Notes: a model not told the origin generated them from the sequence alone. Shown: positions 15,967 to 25,546, numbered from the stretch's first letter. The stretch: DNA of 64,000 bases from Draconibacterium halophilum (GCF_010448835.1 NZ_CP048409.1:496001-560000); one strand, 5' to 3'. Translations and numbers: made by a program.

Positions 15967-18468
15967 TTAGTTAGGTGCTTCTCCAACAATAGGCGGAACA
16001 TCATACTTCGCAGTACGGTTGTCTTTTATTACACCCCACCAGTTTAGTCCAAATGCAAAGTCGTAGGTGTTACCATCGCTGTCAATATAACATTCCATAT
16101 CCCGGGGTACATCTTCAAATTGCGCCTCTACAGTTTCCATATTTGCAGGCATCTGAAGTGGCAAAAGTCCTGTTGGCTCAACTTGTCCGGTAATAACCTC
16201 AAGGAAGGTTTTATCGGGCAAATTGGCAGACCGGTTACCGCCAAATCCTACTATTATTGCATCTACCTCGCTCTCAAATTCATCAAAAACCATTGGATTC
16301 GACATATCCACCACTACAATTGTTTTTTTGGCTGCAGATGCGGTGTTCAGCACTAGATCCAGGTGACTTTCATTGGTAATGATTCCGGTCTCGCCAAAAT
16401 ACGATCGATTCTCTTTCACTAGTTTTGTTGTTCCGTTTTCAGTTTCCTCAATCCTGTCTCCACCGAGCGACTCACGGCGCACGAATTCTGAGTTTGCAGT
16501 GTAAGGTCGATATTGCAACGAAATTGGTAGGTAGGTATACTCCTCTCGATCGGTTATACTTCCTGCAGAACCAGGGCCATCTCTCATGCCACCGGACTCC
16601 ATAAATGTTGGGTTTCCGTTTTTGGGATTACTGATTCTAACAATTGCAAAATCGCAATTAGTTATTTCATCTTTTGATGCATGTATAATATCATTTGGAG
16701 AAAGCGTTGGATTTCCTTCATTATCTGCAGAACCTGTGTACTCATCAGCAAAATTATCGGTTACAACGTTAAAATATTCACCAGCTACTTCGAGGTCGAA
16801 TCCTGGCTTCGCAGATGCCGGAGTCCTTGTCCACCCACCGGTTGCTGGTACAAAAACCCGAGGAATATACACTTTTGGCTTTTGCGCGCCTGTTGTTGCC
16901 TTTTGAATAATGCCATTGCTGTTTTTCAACATTACAATTGATTTAAGGTGCGCCTGATATCCTGCTGCTTCATGCTCCGGTTTTAAAGAGGTAGATTTGG
17001 CCACTTCAAGATCAAGGTATGGATTATCAACAATACCAATATTGAAGTGAGTTGTGAGTATACGCTCAGTAGATTTTTTCATAATCTTATCCATTTCGGC
17101 TTTACCCAGTTTGGCAACTCCCAATTCATGAGCTTCCATTGCTAAATCAACACTTTCCTGCCCGTCTCCGCCTTCGCCTCCAAAGGCATCACATCCGGCT
17201 TCCAGGGTCGCCAACCTCTTTTCAACCGGGGTAAGATCTTCTACACCATAATTTTTGCTGGTTAGAATACCAAAATCGGTGAGTATGTAGCCATCCCAGT
17301 TATACTTGTCTCTTAACAAATGTTTGATTTTGTACGAGCTGTAACTTGTGGCTAAACGCTCATCTCCTATTGGCGAACCATCTGCTTTAATTCCTATGGA
17401 ATAGTTGGTCATGGCAGCCGATACCGTTTGGGTTTCTCCCGGCAAATCCATACAGGCAATAAATGGCAGAATATGCGTAAAAAATTGTCCGCCGGGAAAT
17501 ACGTTATAAGCTCCATCGCGTGTATGCGATTCGCGGCCTCCTTCGGCGGCGCCGTCTCCCGGAAAATGTTTCATCTGGTTGTTTACACTGTGTTTGCCCC
17601 AGCCCAAATCATTTCCTTGTTCATCGTAGGTAGATTGCCATCCGTTGATTACGGCTCTGGCTAAATCCATTGATAAGGCCGGGTCCTCACCAAATGTGCC
17701 GGGAATTCGTTTCCAGCGTGGTTCGGTTGCCAGGTCCATTTGTGTTGCCACCTGCATTGATATTCCCATGGCACGCCACTCTTCCGACATCATTCTGCCG
17801 TACTGAGCTCCAATTTCAGGATCAAATGTTGCCGCTAAACCAAGATTGCTTGGCCAGTTTGACACGTCACCCGACCGTGGATCATCGATCCAAACTGCAG
17901 GTAAACAGACTATACTTTCAAGGCCTTCAATGTATTCCTGCACCATGTTATTCCAATTCACCTTTGTTCGTGAGTCATTTGCACCACCACGCGGCGCCCG
18001 CAGCTGACGGTAAGCCAGGCCCAATGACTCCTTAATGATGGTATCAAGTGTATCTGGATTTACCTTCCAAGCGCCAAAGGGGTTCATTTTCATCCCCATC
18101 ATCTGTTCAACCGTAAATTCATCGGCCATGGCTTTTGCCCTTGTTTCATAGTCGAGTCGCCAATCTTCAAACTTATCGAGCAGATTGTTTCTATTGAGAT
18201 CTTTAAACGCATATCCATCAACCTGAATGAGTTTTAGTCCGGAACTCTTTGAATAACCCAGGGTAGTTCCTGCTTCATTTTCAACATTTATCCAGCCGTC
18301 CGGAGTTTGTGATTCAGACCACTTTACCTTGCCTGATCCCAGCGGATCTGATTCCCGTGGATAATCTTCAACTTTATTACAGCTAAAAAACAGGGTTGTA
18401 AGACTTGAAAACAGAATCAGAATTAACAGGTTTTTTACTTCGGAAGCATAGGTTTTAAATAAGTTCAT
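15967..18468 (-). CDS. GH3 beta-glycosidase lipoprotein (second of two)
   Basis: An 833-residue relative of the neighbouring GH3 protein. Its lipoprotein signal reads LILFSSLTTLFFSCN. It shares the EF-hand-like loop (FKDLNRNNLLDKFEDWR), LATEPRWKRIPGTFGEDP, a more canonical KHFPGDGAAEGGRESH loop, and the nucleophile Asp in YILTDFG near residue 398. The C-terminal part ends YDFAFGLNWWGVIKD plus a short Pro-rich tail (VPPIVGEAP). It is longer than its neighbour, mainly in the C-terminal half (an insert around RISNPKNGNPTFMESGG). It is exported and probably surface- or periplasm-anchored. Two paralogues side by side suggest they act on different linkages released from the same polysaccharide. Confidence 0.9.
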   Translation of the reverse strand: MNLFKTYASEVKNLLILILFSSLTTLFFSCNKVEDYPRESDPLGSGKVKWSESQTPDGWINVENEAGTTLGYSKSSGLKLIQVDGYAFKDLNRNNLLDKFEDWRLDYETRAKAMADEFTVEQMMGMKMNPFGAWKVNPDTLDTIIKESLGLAYRQLRAPRGGANDSRTKVNWNNMVQEYIEGLESIVCLPAVWIDDPRSGDVSNWPSNLGLAATFDPEIGAQYGRMMSEEWRAMGISMQVATQMDLATEPRWKRIPGTFGEDPALSMDLARAVINGWQSTYDEQGNDLGWGKHSVNNQMKHFPGDGAAEGGRESHTRDGAYNVFPGGQFFTHILPFIACMDLPGETQTVSAAMTNYSIGIKADGSPIGDERLATSYSSYKIKHLLRDKYNWDGYILTDFGILTSKNYGVEDLTPVEKRLATLEAGCDAFGGEGGDGQESVDLAMEAHELGVAKLGKAEMDKIMKKSTERILTTHFNIGIVDNPYLDLEVAKSTSLKPEHEAAGYQAHLKSIVMLKNSNGIIQKATTGAQKPKVYIPRVFVPATGGWTRTPASAKPGFDLEVAGEYFNVVTDNFADEYTGSADNEGNPTLSPNDIIHASKDEITNCDFAIVRISNPKNGNPTFMESGGMRDGPGSAGSITDREEYTYLPISLQYRPYTANSEFVRRESLGGDRIEETENGTTKLVKENRSYFGETGIITNESHLDLVLNTASAAKKTIVVVDMSNPMVFDEFESEVDAIIVGFGGNRSANLPDKTFLEVITGQVEPTGLLPLQMPANMETVEAQFEDVPRDMECYIDSDGNTYDFAFGLNWWGVIKDNRTAKYDVPPIVGEAPN

Positions 18469-18625
18469 GGTTATTTCCTTTTACTGGTTTAATAAATCGT
18501 TTATGGCCGGTTCAATCGTTAGTTTCTATTTTTTATCTTCTTTCAATTCAATATCCAATTTTAATATTTTAGTCAAATTATCGTGATTCTCAAACAGGCT
18601 TTAGCATGTGATAAAAATTCCTAAT

Positions 18626-20056
18626 TTATTCAGGATCTATCGTTACAATAACGCGCTTATATCTTGACAAAGCTGGTGTTCCCTTGTCTGAAACTTTCAA
18701 TATAAAATGTATGGTTTCAGGCTTTTCAACTGAAGGAGCTTCAATTGTATGTACATTATAAAGGTTCTCGGCAAGTCTAAAACGTATTTCTTTATCGTAA
18801 GAACCAACTTCGGGATATTGAAACCACAAGTAGCTTAAATTATCTCCATCAGGATCTGTTGTTCCACTGGCATCGAGGCTAAATATTTCACCTGATTTCA
18901 CAGTAAACTCATCCGGAGTACCTAATGCAGGAACCGGCGGGTGGTTGGCCTCTTCAAACGATTTTATACACCAATCCATTCTTGCGGCAAAATCATTTTG
19001 AAAGTCATCGCGCCAGCGCCACAACGTAACCTGATTATCTGTAAATGTAAGCGTATCTTTTCGAATGGCACGACCATATTCATTAGGTACATATGGAGTA
19101 AAAGTATCATCAGTATCCGTCCATATCGGCCTGGTTTCCTCTGTGTTCGGTATATCGCCAAAACCTGCCTGAACATCTGGCAGATAAAGTTCATAGCGGC
19201 CACCCCAGCCGCCCCAGTCAGGGTGTTCGGGATTATTTAAGCCGTTTAATATCAGGTTTAACCATGATGGTGTATCGCCTTCCATGCCATAAGCAACATC
19301 GGGGTACATTGCCCCAAGTGGCCCGTGTCCTTGCTGAATATTATCGGCCAGCCACTGGTTACTTACAACCGTGTTATCTATTCCCGGCACAACCATTTTT
19401 ACAGCCCACCAGGTTGCAGTAAAATAACTACCCGGAGAAACGATATAAAATAAGTCAGGATATGTTTTTCTAATCCACGAACCAGTATCATCCTGATCAG
19501 AAATCGTGTAAACTCTTAGTTTGGAAATAAGTCTGCTAGCCTCTATTTTACTTTTTGTATTTTCTATTTTCCAAAGTGCCTGTGCCAATGTATTTGTTCC
19601 GCCCCAAACTGAGATCCACAAGGGACGATCATCATCTGCTTCAAGTTTTTTGATTATCCATTCTGATCCTTCCGAATCCTTGTCTTCACCAACACCTTCC
19701 ATACCATATAACGGTAGTCCCTGTTTTACCAAACTGTGTAATTGATCTGCCGGAGGAAAACCCGCTTCATGTTTTTTCAGATTTGGCTGCACCTTGTTAT
19801 AAGCTTCCAAAATACTATGAATTGTGCCGGGAGCCACACGTTCTTTCTGATGTGTAGAAGTTGTGGCAATAAGCCCCTCAATATCAATTTGGTTTGAATA
19901 CAATAGTAAACGTACCAATGTTTGAGAATCGTCGGGATCGGCCTCAATATCTGTTAATACGATTAGTCGGTGTTTTTCTTGCGCCAAGGTAAAAACGGGC
20001 ACAACAAGAATTAATACAAACAGTACGCGTTTGAGTTGATGATAATAGTTTTTCAT
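18626..20056 (-). CDS. DUF1593 (Sde182-type) nucleoside-hydrolase-like protein
   Basis: The 476-residue product has a signal peptide (VLFVLILVVPVFTLAQ). Residues 30-310 match the DUF1593 fold, related to nucleoside hydrolases. RLIVLTDIEADPDDSQTLVR holds the Asp cluster that in nucleoside hydrolases binds calcium, and LWISVWGGTNTLAQAL is the second conserved block. From about residue 385 an Ig-like or cellulose-binding-protein Sde182 C-terminal domain follows (SGEIFSLDASGTTDPDGDNL). The family appears in polysaccharide loci of Bacteroidota and marine degraders. The activity is not established; cleavage of an N- or O-ribosyl/arabinosyl type bond is a speculation. A long inverted repeat sits in its upstream region. 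Confidence 0.8.
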   Translation of the reverse strand: MKNYYHQLKRVLFVLILVVPVFTLAQEKHRLIVLTDIEADPDDSQTLVRLLLYSNQIDIEGLIATTSTHQKERVAPGTIHSILEAYNKVQPNLKKHEAGFPPADQLHSLVKQGLPLYGMEGVGEDKDSEGSEWIIKKLEADDDRPLWISVWGGTNTLAQALWKIENTKSKIEASRLISKLRVYTISDQDDTGSWIRKTYPDLFYIVSPGSYFTATWWAVKMVVPGIDNTVVSNQWLADNIQQGHGPLGAMYPDVAYGMEGDTPSWLNLILNGLNNPEHPDWGGWGGRYELYLPDVQAGFGDIPNTEETRPIWTDTDDTFTPYVPNEYGRAIRKDTLTFTDNQVTLWRWRDDFQNDFAARMDWCIKSFEEANHPPVPALGTPDEFTVKSGEIFSLDASGTTDPDGDNLSYLWFQYPEVGSYDKEIRFRLAENLYNVHTIEAPSVEKPETIHFILKVSDKGTPALSRYKRVIVTIDPE

Positions 20057-20075
20057 TTTGGCTAGTTTTATTGTA

Positions 20076-20110
20076 TTTCATTAGTGGGTTTTAAACGCCC
20101 ACGAATGAAA
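20076..20110. promoter_or_regulatory. imperfect inverted repeat upstream of the DUF1593 gene
   Basis: TTTCATTAGTGGG (20076-20088) pairs with CCCACGAATGAAA (20098-20110) with one mismatch and a 9-nt loop. It begins 20 bp upstream of the minus-strand start at 20056, so it would lie in the 5' leader or promoter. It could be an operator or a translation-controlling hairpin. Confidence 0.4.
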
Positions 20111-20225
20111 CTGTTTGATTACTAAAAATTATAAATAGTTTAAAAAGGAAAAGATAAAATTCCCTTTTTTATGCGTTTATCGGTTTTTTAAAGCAAGCAA
20201 CAAATAGAATATTAATCTAATAATT

Positions 20226-20380
20226 CCCCTTGGCTTCGCCATGGGGTTCCGCTTTTTCTCCCCGTTTGAGGGGAGATGTCAGCCTTTATGGCTGACAGAG
20301 GGGTGAAATAAAGAAAATTCGAGTTTCAGCGATTTAGCTGAAATAAAGTTGGCGTAATACCCCGTGGCTTTGCCACGGGG
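20226..20380. repeat. cluster of five short hairpins (REP-like)
   Basis: Five inverted repeats lie within 155 bp. 20226-20246 (CCCCTTGGC/GCCATGGGG) has one mismatch. 20258-20275 (CTCCCC/GGGGAG), 20277-20297 (TGTCAGCC/GGCTGACA), 20324-20343 (TTTCAGC/GCTGAAA) and 20360-20380 (CCCCGTGGC/GCCACGGGG) are perfect. The pattern resembles interspersed palindromic units. The first and last are versions of one unit. They directly follow a broken sigma-factor gene in its reading direction. Confidence 0.75.
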
Positions 20381-20426
20381 ATAGTCAACTTTAAGAATTT
20401 TCTTTATTCTGTAAGGATCAGCAGAG

Positions 20427-20626
20427 TTGGAATTTCGTTTCAGGTACAAATCAAGAAAAACTTCCTGAATGGCATCTTTAACCGAATCTTCATCGGCTAT
20501 AATTTTAATGCCTTATTGAAAAAGTGCATCAATATGTAGGTTGAAAAAGTACGCAAATGACTCCTTGTTGCCTGCTCGAAAAGTGTTCCATTCGAGATCA
20601 TGTAGATTTTTATCACTATACTTCAT
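20427..20626 (-). pseudogene. ECF sigma factor remnant
   Basis: Reading the minus strand from ATG 20626: MKYSDKNLHDLEWNTFRAGN, then KESFAYFFNLHIDALFQ, a TAA stop (20513-20515), then in the same frame GIKIIADEDSVKDAIQEVFL and DLYLKRN. This is the N-terminal region 2 of a FecI-like ECF sigma factor, whose usual sequence has a Tyr codon where the stop now stands (FQYGxKI). After LKRN (about 20427) homology ends and the palindrome cluster begins, so the sigma-2 end, linker and region 4 are lost. It is probably a relic of a further ECF-controlled SusCD locus that stood here. The rest of 20057-20757 contains only repeats and AT-rich DNA. Confidence 0.75.
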
Positions 20627-20706
20627 ACAACGTTTATTCACTGATTCTCAGGATAGCCCAAAAAAAATATAGAAATATAGCGATTGCAAATAATTTTTTC
20701 CGGGCA

Positions 20707-20737
20707 CAAAAAAAGGAAGCAACTGCTTCCTTTTCTA
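20707..20737 (-). terminator. intrinsic terminator after the GH51 gene
   Basis: On the minus strand AAGGAAGCAGTTGCTTCCTT is followed by a run of T (stem of about 10-11 bp with a 3-nt loop). It lies 20 bp past the stop of the GH51 gene at 20758 and closes the operon coming from susC. Confidence 0.8.
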
Positions 20738-20757
20738 TTTTGTAAAACGATAATCGC

Positions 20758-22290
20758 TTATTGTAGTTGTACTAATACAACTGATTTTGATGGTAGCTCA
20801 ACGGTTAACTTACCGTCTTTTGGTGTTGCCACATCAAAGTCTTTTAAGCTTACCGTTTCCTGCCTGCCAAAATCGTTATAGTTATTCATTTTATCCGAAG
20901 TAATGATCTGTCCGTTTGCCGATGCAAAATCATCTCCGGTTACATTAATTTCAATCGATTCGCTTTCGTTTGGATTCAGGTTACAAAGTGTTATTGAAAC
21001 AACGCCGTCTTTTGTTGAAGCCGATGCATGTATATTCGGAACCGATTTTCCGTCGAGTTTGTATTTTCCTGTTTTCAGGTTCGATGGAATAAGTGTTGCA
21101 TCCTGGTGAACGCTGTACATTTTAAACACATAGTAAGTTGGTGTTAACACCATTTCGTCTTCTTTGGTAAGAATAACCGATTGTAAAACGTTAACGGTTT
21201 GTGCAATGTTACTCATTTTTACACGGTCGGCATGGTTGTTAAAAATATTCAGATTGATACCTGCAACTAACGCGTCGCGTAAGGTATTTTGCTGGTAAAG
21301 GAAACCTGGGTTTGTACCCTCTTCCACATTAAACCAGTTGCCCCATTCGTCAACGATCAAACCAACTCGTTTATTAGGATCGTATTTGTCCATAATGGTT
21401 GAATGACGGTTAACCAGTGTTTCCATATTCAAGGTGTTGTTCAGTACCGAAATCCACTCTTTTTCGCCAAAATCGGTAGCGTGTCCTTTATTTTCCCACG
21501 AAGTGGTAAAGGTATAGGCGTGCAACGAAACTCCCTGAACCAGGTGCGGGTGACGCATGGTCTTTTGCATTAATACTTCCATCCAGTTGTAATCAGCGAT
21601 ATTTGGTCCGCCCGCAATTTTATATCGGGCACCACCGCAATAACTGGCAAAACGATTGTATAAATCAGAATAATATTCCGGTGTCATGTTTCCTCCACAT
21701 CCCCAGTTTTCGTTTCCAATTCCCCAGTATTTAACATCCCAGGGTTCTTCACGGCCATTCTTTTTACGCAAATCTGTCATTGGACTAACGTTTGATGAGG
21801 TAACGTATTCTACCCACTCCGAAGCTTCCTGTACGGTTCCCGATCCAACATTAATGTTGATATATGGTTCGGCGCCAATTATGTCACAAAAATCGAGGAA
21901 TTCGTGTGTTCCAAAGCTATTGTCTTCGGTAACTCCACCCCAGTGAATATTTACCATTGAAGGGCGCTCGTCTTTCGGGCCAATCCCGTCTTTCCAGTGG
22001 TAGGTATCTCCAAAACATCCTCCGGGCCAGCGCAATATCGGAATATCCATATCCTGAAGTGCAACAATTACATCATCGCGGAAACCACGGGTATTCGAGA
22101 TATCGGAATTTTCACCTACGTAAATACCACCGTAAATACAGCGGCCAAGGTGCTCGGCAAAATGACCATAAATTTCTTTGTTGATTTTTGTATCTGCCTG
22201 ATCGGTGTGCAGATGAAGCGTGCTTTGAGCAAAAGACACCGATGCGGCAAGAATAAGAATGGCAGATAAAGTGATTTTTAAATTTGACAT
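20758..22290 (-). CDS. GH51 alpha-L-arabinofuranosidase
   Basis: The 510-residue product has a signal peptide (ITLSAILILAASVSFAQ). The GH51 barrel begins NKEIYGHFAEHLGRCIYGGI, followed by ILRWPGGCFGDTYHWKDGIG. The acid/base Glu is in YWGIGNENWGCGG (about residue 194) and the nucleophile Glu in GLIVDEWGNWF (about 315). A C-terminal beta-sandwich follows from about 390. GH51 enzymes hydrolyse terminal alpha-L-arabinofuranosyl residues with retention. It is the last gene of the HTCS-controlled operon, 26 bp after a GH43 arabinanase, and probably finishes arabino-oligosaccharides in the periplasm. Confidence 0.93.
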   Translation of the reverse strand: MSNLKITLSAILILAASVSFAQSTLHLHTDQADTKINKEIYGHFAEHLGRCIYGGIYVGENSDISNTRGFRDDVIVALQDMDIPILRWPGGCFGDTYHWKDGIGPKDERPSMVNIHWGGVTEDNSFGTHEFLDFCDIIGAEPYININVGSGTVQEASEWVEYVTSSNVSPMTDLRKKNGREEPWDVKYWGIGNENWGCGGNMTPEYYSDLYNRFASYCGGARYKIAGGPNIADYNWMEVLMQKTMRHPHLVQGVSLHAYTFTTSWENKGHATDFGEKEWISVLNNTLNMETLVNRHSTIMDKYDPNKRVGLIVDEWGNWFNVEEGTNPGFLYQQNTLRDALVAGINLNIFNNHADRVKMSNIAQTVNVLQSVILTKEDEMVLTPTYYVFKMYSVHQDATLIPSNLKTGKYKLDGKSVPNIHASASTKDGVVSITLCNLNPNESESIEINVTGDDFASANGQIITSDKMNNYNDFGRQETVSLKDFDVATPKDGKLTVELPSKSVVLVQLQ

Positions 22291-22316
22291 GATTAAGTTA
22301 TTTAATGTTTGTTTTA

Positions 22317-23927
22317 CTATAATTTTTTACCCCACATAGGCTGGCCTTGAGCGGTTAATCCAGACAGCACTAAAGTAGCTTTTCTGGGCGAAGTTTCCCA
22401 ATCGTAGCCATCCCGAACAATAAATTTCAGGTTGCCAATTGTTAGAATTCCTTCTTCGGTATTGAGCGACCACTGCCCTGACATTGTACCACTTACCGAA
22501 CCATCAGAATTCAGTTTAAAAGTTGTAGATGTTTGCTGGGTTTGATATTCGTAATTCATGGTAATCAGCTCGTAAGTTCCCCACATGGCATCGTCGGCCA
22601 ATTCAAGTTGCGGAACAGCGGCATAGCGTTCGGGCATAACCACCGGCCAGCCGTCTTCTGTCCATTCAATGGCACGAACCTGTCCCATCATTACTGCATT
22701 TGAAGCATTAATTCCGGCAACTCCTTCAGGCAGTCTTCCCTGCGACGAAAAGTACCACTGACCGGTTTCCGTATCCCGGAAAATGCAACAATGCGAAATT
22801 CCTACCCATCCGTTGCTTCCCGAAAATTTATATGGATGTGTGAGCATCGGCCAGCATTCGTCGCCGTTTGTGATGTTTGCACCATTGATTCCGTAATATG
22901 GTCCGGTAATATTTTCTGATCGGGCAACACGTGTATTGTATGCTACTGAAAGCTCATCGTAAGCCAGAAATAAGTAATAATAACCCGTTTCTTCGTTGTA
23001 AATAATTTCGGGTGCTTCCAATGCCTGCCAGCGGTTTGTAGCTACATTTCCACGACCGGCAATTCGTACGCCGTAATCTTCCAGCTCTTCCAATTTGAAT
23101 GGTTTTCCGGTTTCAGGATCGAGTTGAACAGCAGCAATACCACTATGCCATGAGCCGTAAATTAGCCAATGTTCACCCTCGGGCGTAACAATAAAACTGG
23201 GATCGATGGCATTAAACTTAAAATAGCCACTCCAGTCATTGCCATTTGTGCGGGTATAGGTTTCCAGGCCATCAGGCACTGAACAAACAACCATGCCTTT
23301 GTCTTCCCACACGTTAGATTCCAGGTCATCCGATTCAGCCAAACCAATAAACGCACGTTCTGTCCACGATGTTTCGGTAGAACTGCCAACAATTGGATTG
23401 GTTACAACGATGCTGTAATAAAAGCGGTATTTATTCCCCACTTTACGAATGCACGGTGCCCAATATCCATAATCAGGATTATCAATTGGCGATAAGGGTG
23501 GAGTCATTTGTGCCCGTTTGCTGTTGAGCGAATCTTTTACCCAGGCCGGAACGGTTTCGAAAGCTGTTCCCAGGAATTCCCAGTTCACCAGATCTTGCGA
23601 GCGGCGATAAGGAAAATGTCCATGTCCATCGTGTGCATTACCATACGATGCATCGGTTTGGTACATGTAATAGTAATCGCCACTTTTCGCTATTGTTGGA
23701 TCGTGTACATTGGCAAGATTCCACTGATCGCGTTGTGCCCAACTTGAAATCGATGTATAATTATCGGAATAGCCTGGGCCGACAAAATGCTCATTTCGTG
23801 GTGGTGATTCTTTTTCTTCCGGCTTGGGTTCCGGCTCGGGATCAACCACCGAGTCTGAGTCGCAAGCGACTACAAACAAGGCAATTGCGATCAGATATAT
23901 TATATGTTTATAAATTGATTGATTCAA
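22317..23927 (-). CDS. GH43 endo-arabinanase-type lipoprotein
   Basis: A 536-residue protein with a lipobox (IALFVVACDSD), followed by an acidic/Pro linker (PEPEPKPEEKE) that suggests display on the outer membrane. The GH43 propeller carries NLANVHDPTIAKSGDYYYMY (general base Asp), FKFNAIDPSFIVTPEGEHWL (pKa Asp) and QALEAPEIIYNEETGYYYLF (acid Glu). WVGISHCCIF supplies the calcium-binding His region seen in arabinanases. After about residue 415 a C-terminal beta-barrel domain follows (WGTYELITMNYEYQTQQ), as in extracellular endo-alpha-1,5-arabinanases. A likely job is the first cuts of arabinan at the cell surface. Confidence 0.9.
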   Translation of the reverse strand: MNQSIYKHIIYLIAIALFVVACDSDSVVDPEPEPKPEEKESPPRNEHFVGPGYSDNYTSISSWAQRDQWNLANVHDPTIAKSGDYYYMYQTDASYGNAHDGHGHFPYRRSQDLVNWEFLGTAFETVPAWVKDSLNSKRAQMTPPLSPIDNPDYGYWAPCIRKVGNKYRFYYSIVVTNPIVGSSTETSWTERAFIGLAESDDLESNVWEDKGMVVCSVPDGLETYTRTNGNDWSGYFKFNAIDPSFIVTPEGEHWLIYGSWHSGIAAVQLDPETGKPFKLEELEDYGVRIAGRGNVATNRWQALEAPEIIYNEETGYYYLFLAYDELSVAYNTRVARSENITGPYYGINGANITNGDECWPMLTHPYKFSGSNGWVGISHCCIFRDTETGQWYFSSQGRLPEGVAGINASNAVMMGQVRAIEWTEDGWPVVMPERYAAVPQLELADDAMWGTYELITMNYEYQTQQTSTTFKLNSDGSVSGTMSGQWSLNTEEGILTIGNLKFIVRDGYDWETSPRKATLVLSGLTAQGQPMWGKKL

Positions 23928-23933
23928 AGTACT

Positions 23934-25535
23934 TTATTTTACAATTTTACCTTTAAGCAAAGTAAACGAGTGCGGTGGAAATGCGTAAGTAAACTGTTCT
24001 GATTTTTTTACTTTCAACGTGTCTTTTTGTTCGGTTTCAACGTTTGTTTTATCAAAATCATTTTCAGCTTTAATGTCAGAACCGTTTACTTCGAATACTT
24101 CAAATTCGCCGTCGAACAAGCCTTCCTGCGAAATAATATCGGTAGAAATGGCTTTGTCGAGGTGACGGTTGACAACACCGATCACTACTTCGCCATTCTG
24201 GTAGGCAGCCGATACATCGAGGTAGGGAACGTTACTTTGTTGAGTGGCTTGCTCTGCCAGTCCCAGAAAAAACTCGTCGGTATCGTAGGTTTCGCAATCC
24301 ACATAAGCATCCAATGCCGTTCCAAACATGTTGTTGGCAAAAAGTTGCAGAGGATAATAAATGGTTTGCTTGAACATTGCATCTTTTTCGGCAAAAATTG
24401 GTGCGATAACATTTACCAATTGTGCCATATTAGCCATTTTTACAATATCGGCGTTACGGATAAATGCATTTAGAAAACCTGCGATTACCAGTGCATCTTC
24501 CAGGTTGTAACGTTCTTCAAGCGCGCGTTCGCCAGACATGGTTTCATCTTGTCGCCAGCGGTACCAAATGTTGTATTCGTCCCAGGCAATGTAAATCGGA
24601 TCGCGATCTCCACGGTTGGCTTTTTCCATTTCACGCTGAATCATTCCTTTTACCACCTGTGTTCGTTCTTCCAATACAAGTGGGGAAGAAACGAAATTAT
24701 AATAATTGTCCTGGTGATTTCCAACGTACATATGCAATGCAATGTAATCAACCACATCACGTAGTTCGGCCAAAACAGTTGCATTCCATTCGTGCGGATC
24801 GCTACCGGGTCTGAAATTAGATGCACCTGCCGCAATCAACTCAATGTTGGGATCGGTTAATCGCATAAGTTTGGCAGCTTCGCGGGCTTTTTTGCTGTAG
24901 TCTTCAGCATTCAGGTGCCCCATTTGCCAAAAGCCGTCCATTTCGTTACCAAGGCTCCAATATTTTATGTTGTGTGGTTCCGGGTAGCCATGTTTTTTTC
25001 GTAACTCGGCATAGTATGGACCCTCTTTTACGTTGCAGTATTCCACCCATTCCTGGGCTTCTTTAATGGTTCCTGTTCCCAGGTTTACGGCAAAGTAAGG
25101 TTCGGTGCCCAATTGTTTGGCGTAGTCGATAAACTCGTTGGTGCCAAACTGGTTGGTTTCCAAACGCTCCCAGGCCAGCTCCATTCGTGGCGGGCGATCT
25201 TGTTTTGGCCCTACACCATCTTTCCAGTGGTAGTTCGATACAAAGTTTCCTCCCGGATAGCGCGTTAATGGAATATTCAGTCCTTTTGCGGCTTCCAGTA
25301 CATCGGTGCGAATCCCGTTTTCATCTGAAAGTGGCGAATCAGGATCATAAATACCACCGTATACGCATCGGCCAAGGTGCTCAACAAAATTTCCGTAAAT
25401 ATTCTCGTTTATAGTTCCAATCTGACGATCGATATCAATTTTTATCCGTGCATTTTCCTGAGCCGATAATTTTCCCGAGAATAATGCTGCTAGTATCATT
25501 ACATGTAAGCTTATAAGTTTTAATTGGCTGATCAT
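23934..25535 (-). CDS. GH51 alpha-L-arabinofuranosidase (second)
   Basis: A 533-residue secreted GH51 protein (signal LISLHVMILAALFSGKLSA). It begins NENIYGNFVEHLGRCVYGGI, then IPLTRYPGGNFVSNYHWKDG. The acid/base Glu is in YWSLGNEMDGFW (about residue 198) and the nucleophile in IYIAWDEYNIWYRW (about 320). It differs clearly from the GH51 at 20758 (for example MDGFWQ in place of NWGCGG), so the two are old paralogues that may prefer different arabinosyl linkages. It is separated from the flanking GH43 genes by 6 and 11 bp, a tight operon. Confidence 0.93.
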   Translation of the reverse strand: MISQLKLISLHVMILAALFSGKLSAQENARIKIDIDRQIGTINENIYGNFVEHLGRCVYGGIYDPDSPLSDENGIRTDVLEAAKGLNIPLTRYPGGNFVSNYHWKDGVGPKQDRPPRMELAWERLETNQFGTNEFIDYAKQLGTEPYFAVNLGTGTIKEAQEWVEYCNVKEGPYYAELRKKHGYPEPHNIKYWSLGNEMDGFWQMGHLNAEDYSKKAREAAKLMRLTDPNIELIAAGASNFRPGSDPHEWNATVLAELRDVVDYIALHMYVGNHQDNYYNFVSSPLVLEERTQVVKGMIQREMEKANRGDRDPIYIAWDEYNIWYRWRQDETMSGERALEERYNLEDALVIAGFLNAFIRNADIVKMANMAQLVNVIAPIFAEKDAMFKQTIYYPLQLFANNMFGTALDAYVDCETYDTDEFFLGLAEQATQQSNVPYLDVSAAYQNGEVVIGVVNRHLDKAISTDIISQEGLFDGEFEVFEVNGSDIKAENDFDKTNVETEQKDTLKVKKSEQFTYAFPPHSFTLLKGKIVK

Positions 25536-25546
25536 TAGGTTAAATA

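Noticed and set aside
20226..20380. CRISPR array
   Set aside because: The repeats are palindromes of different sequence without regular spacers, and no cas gene is present.
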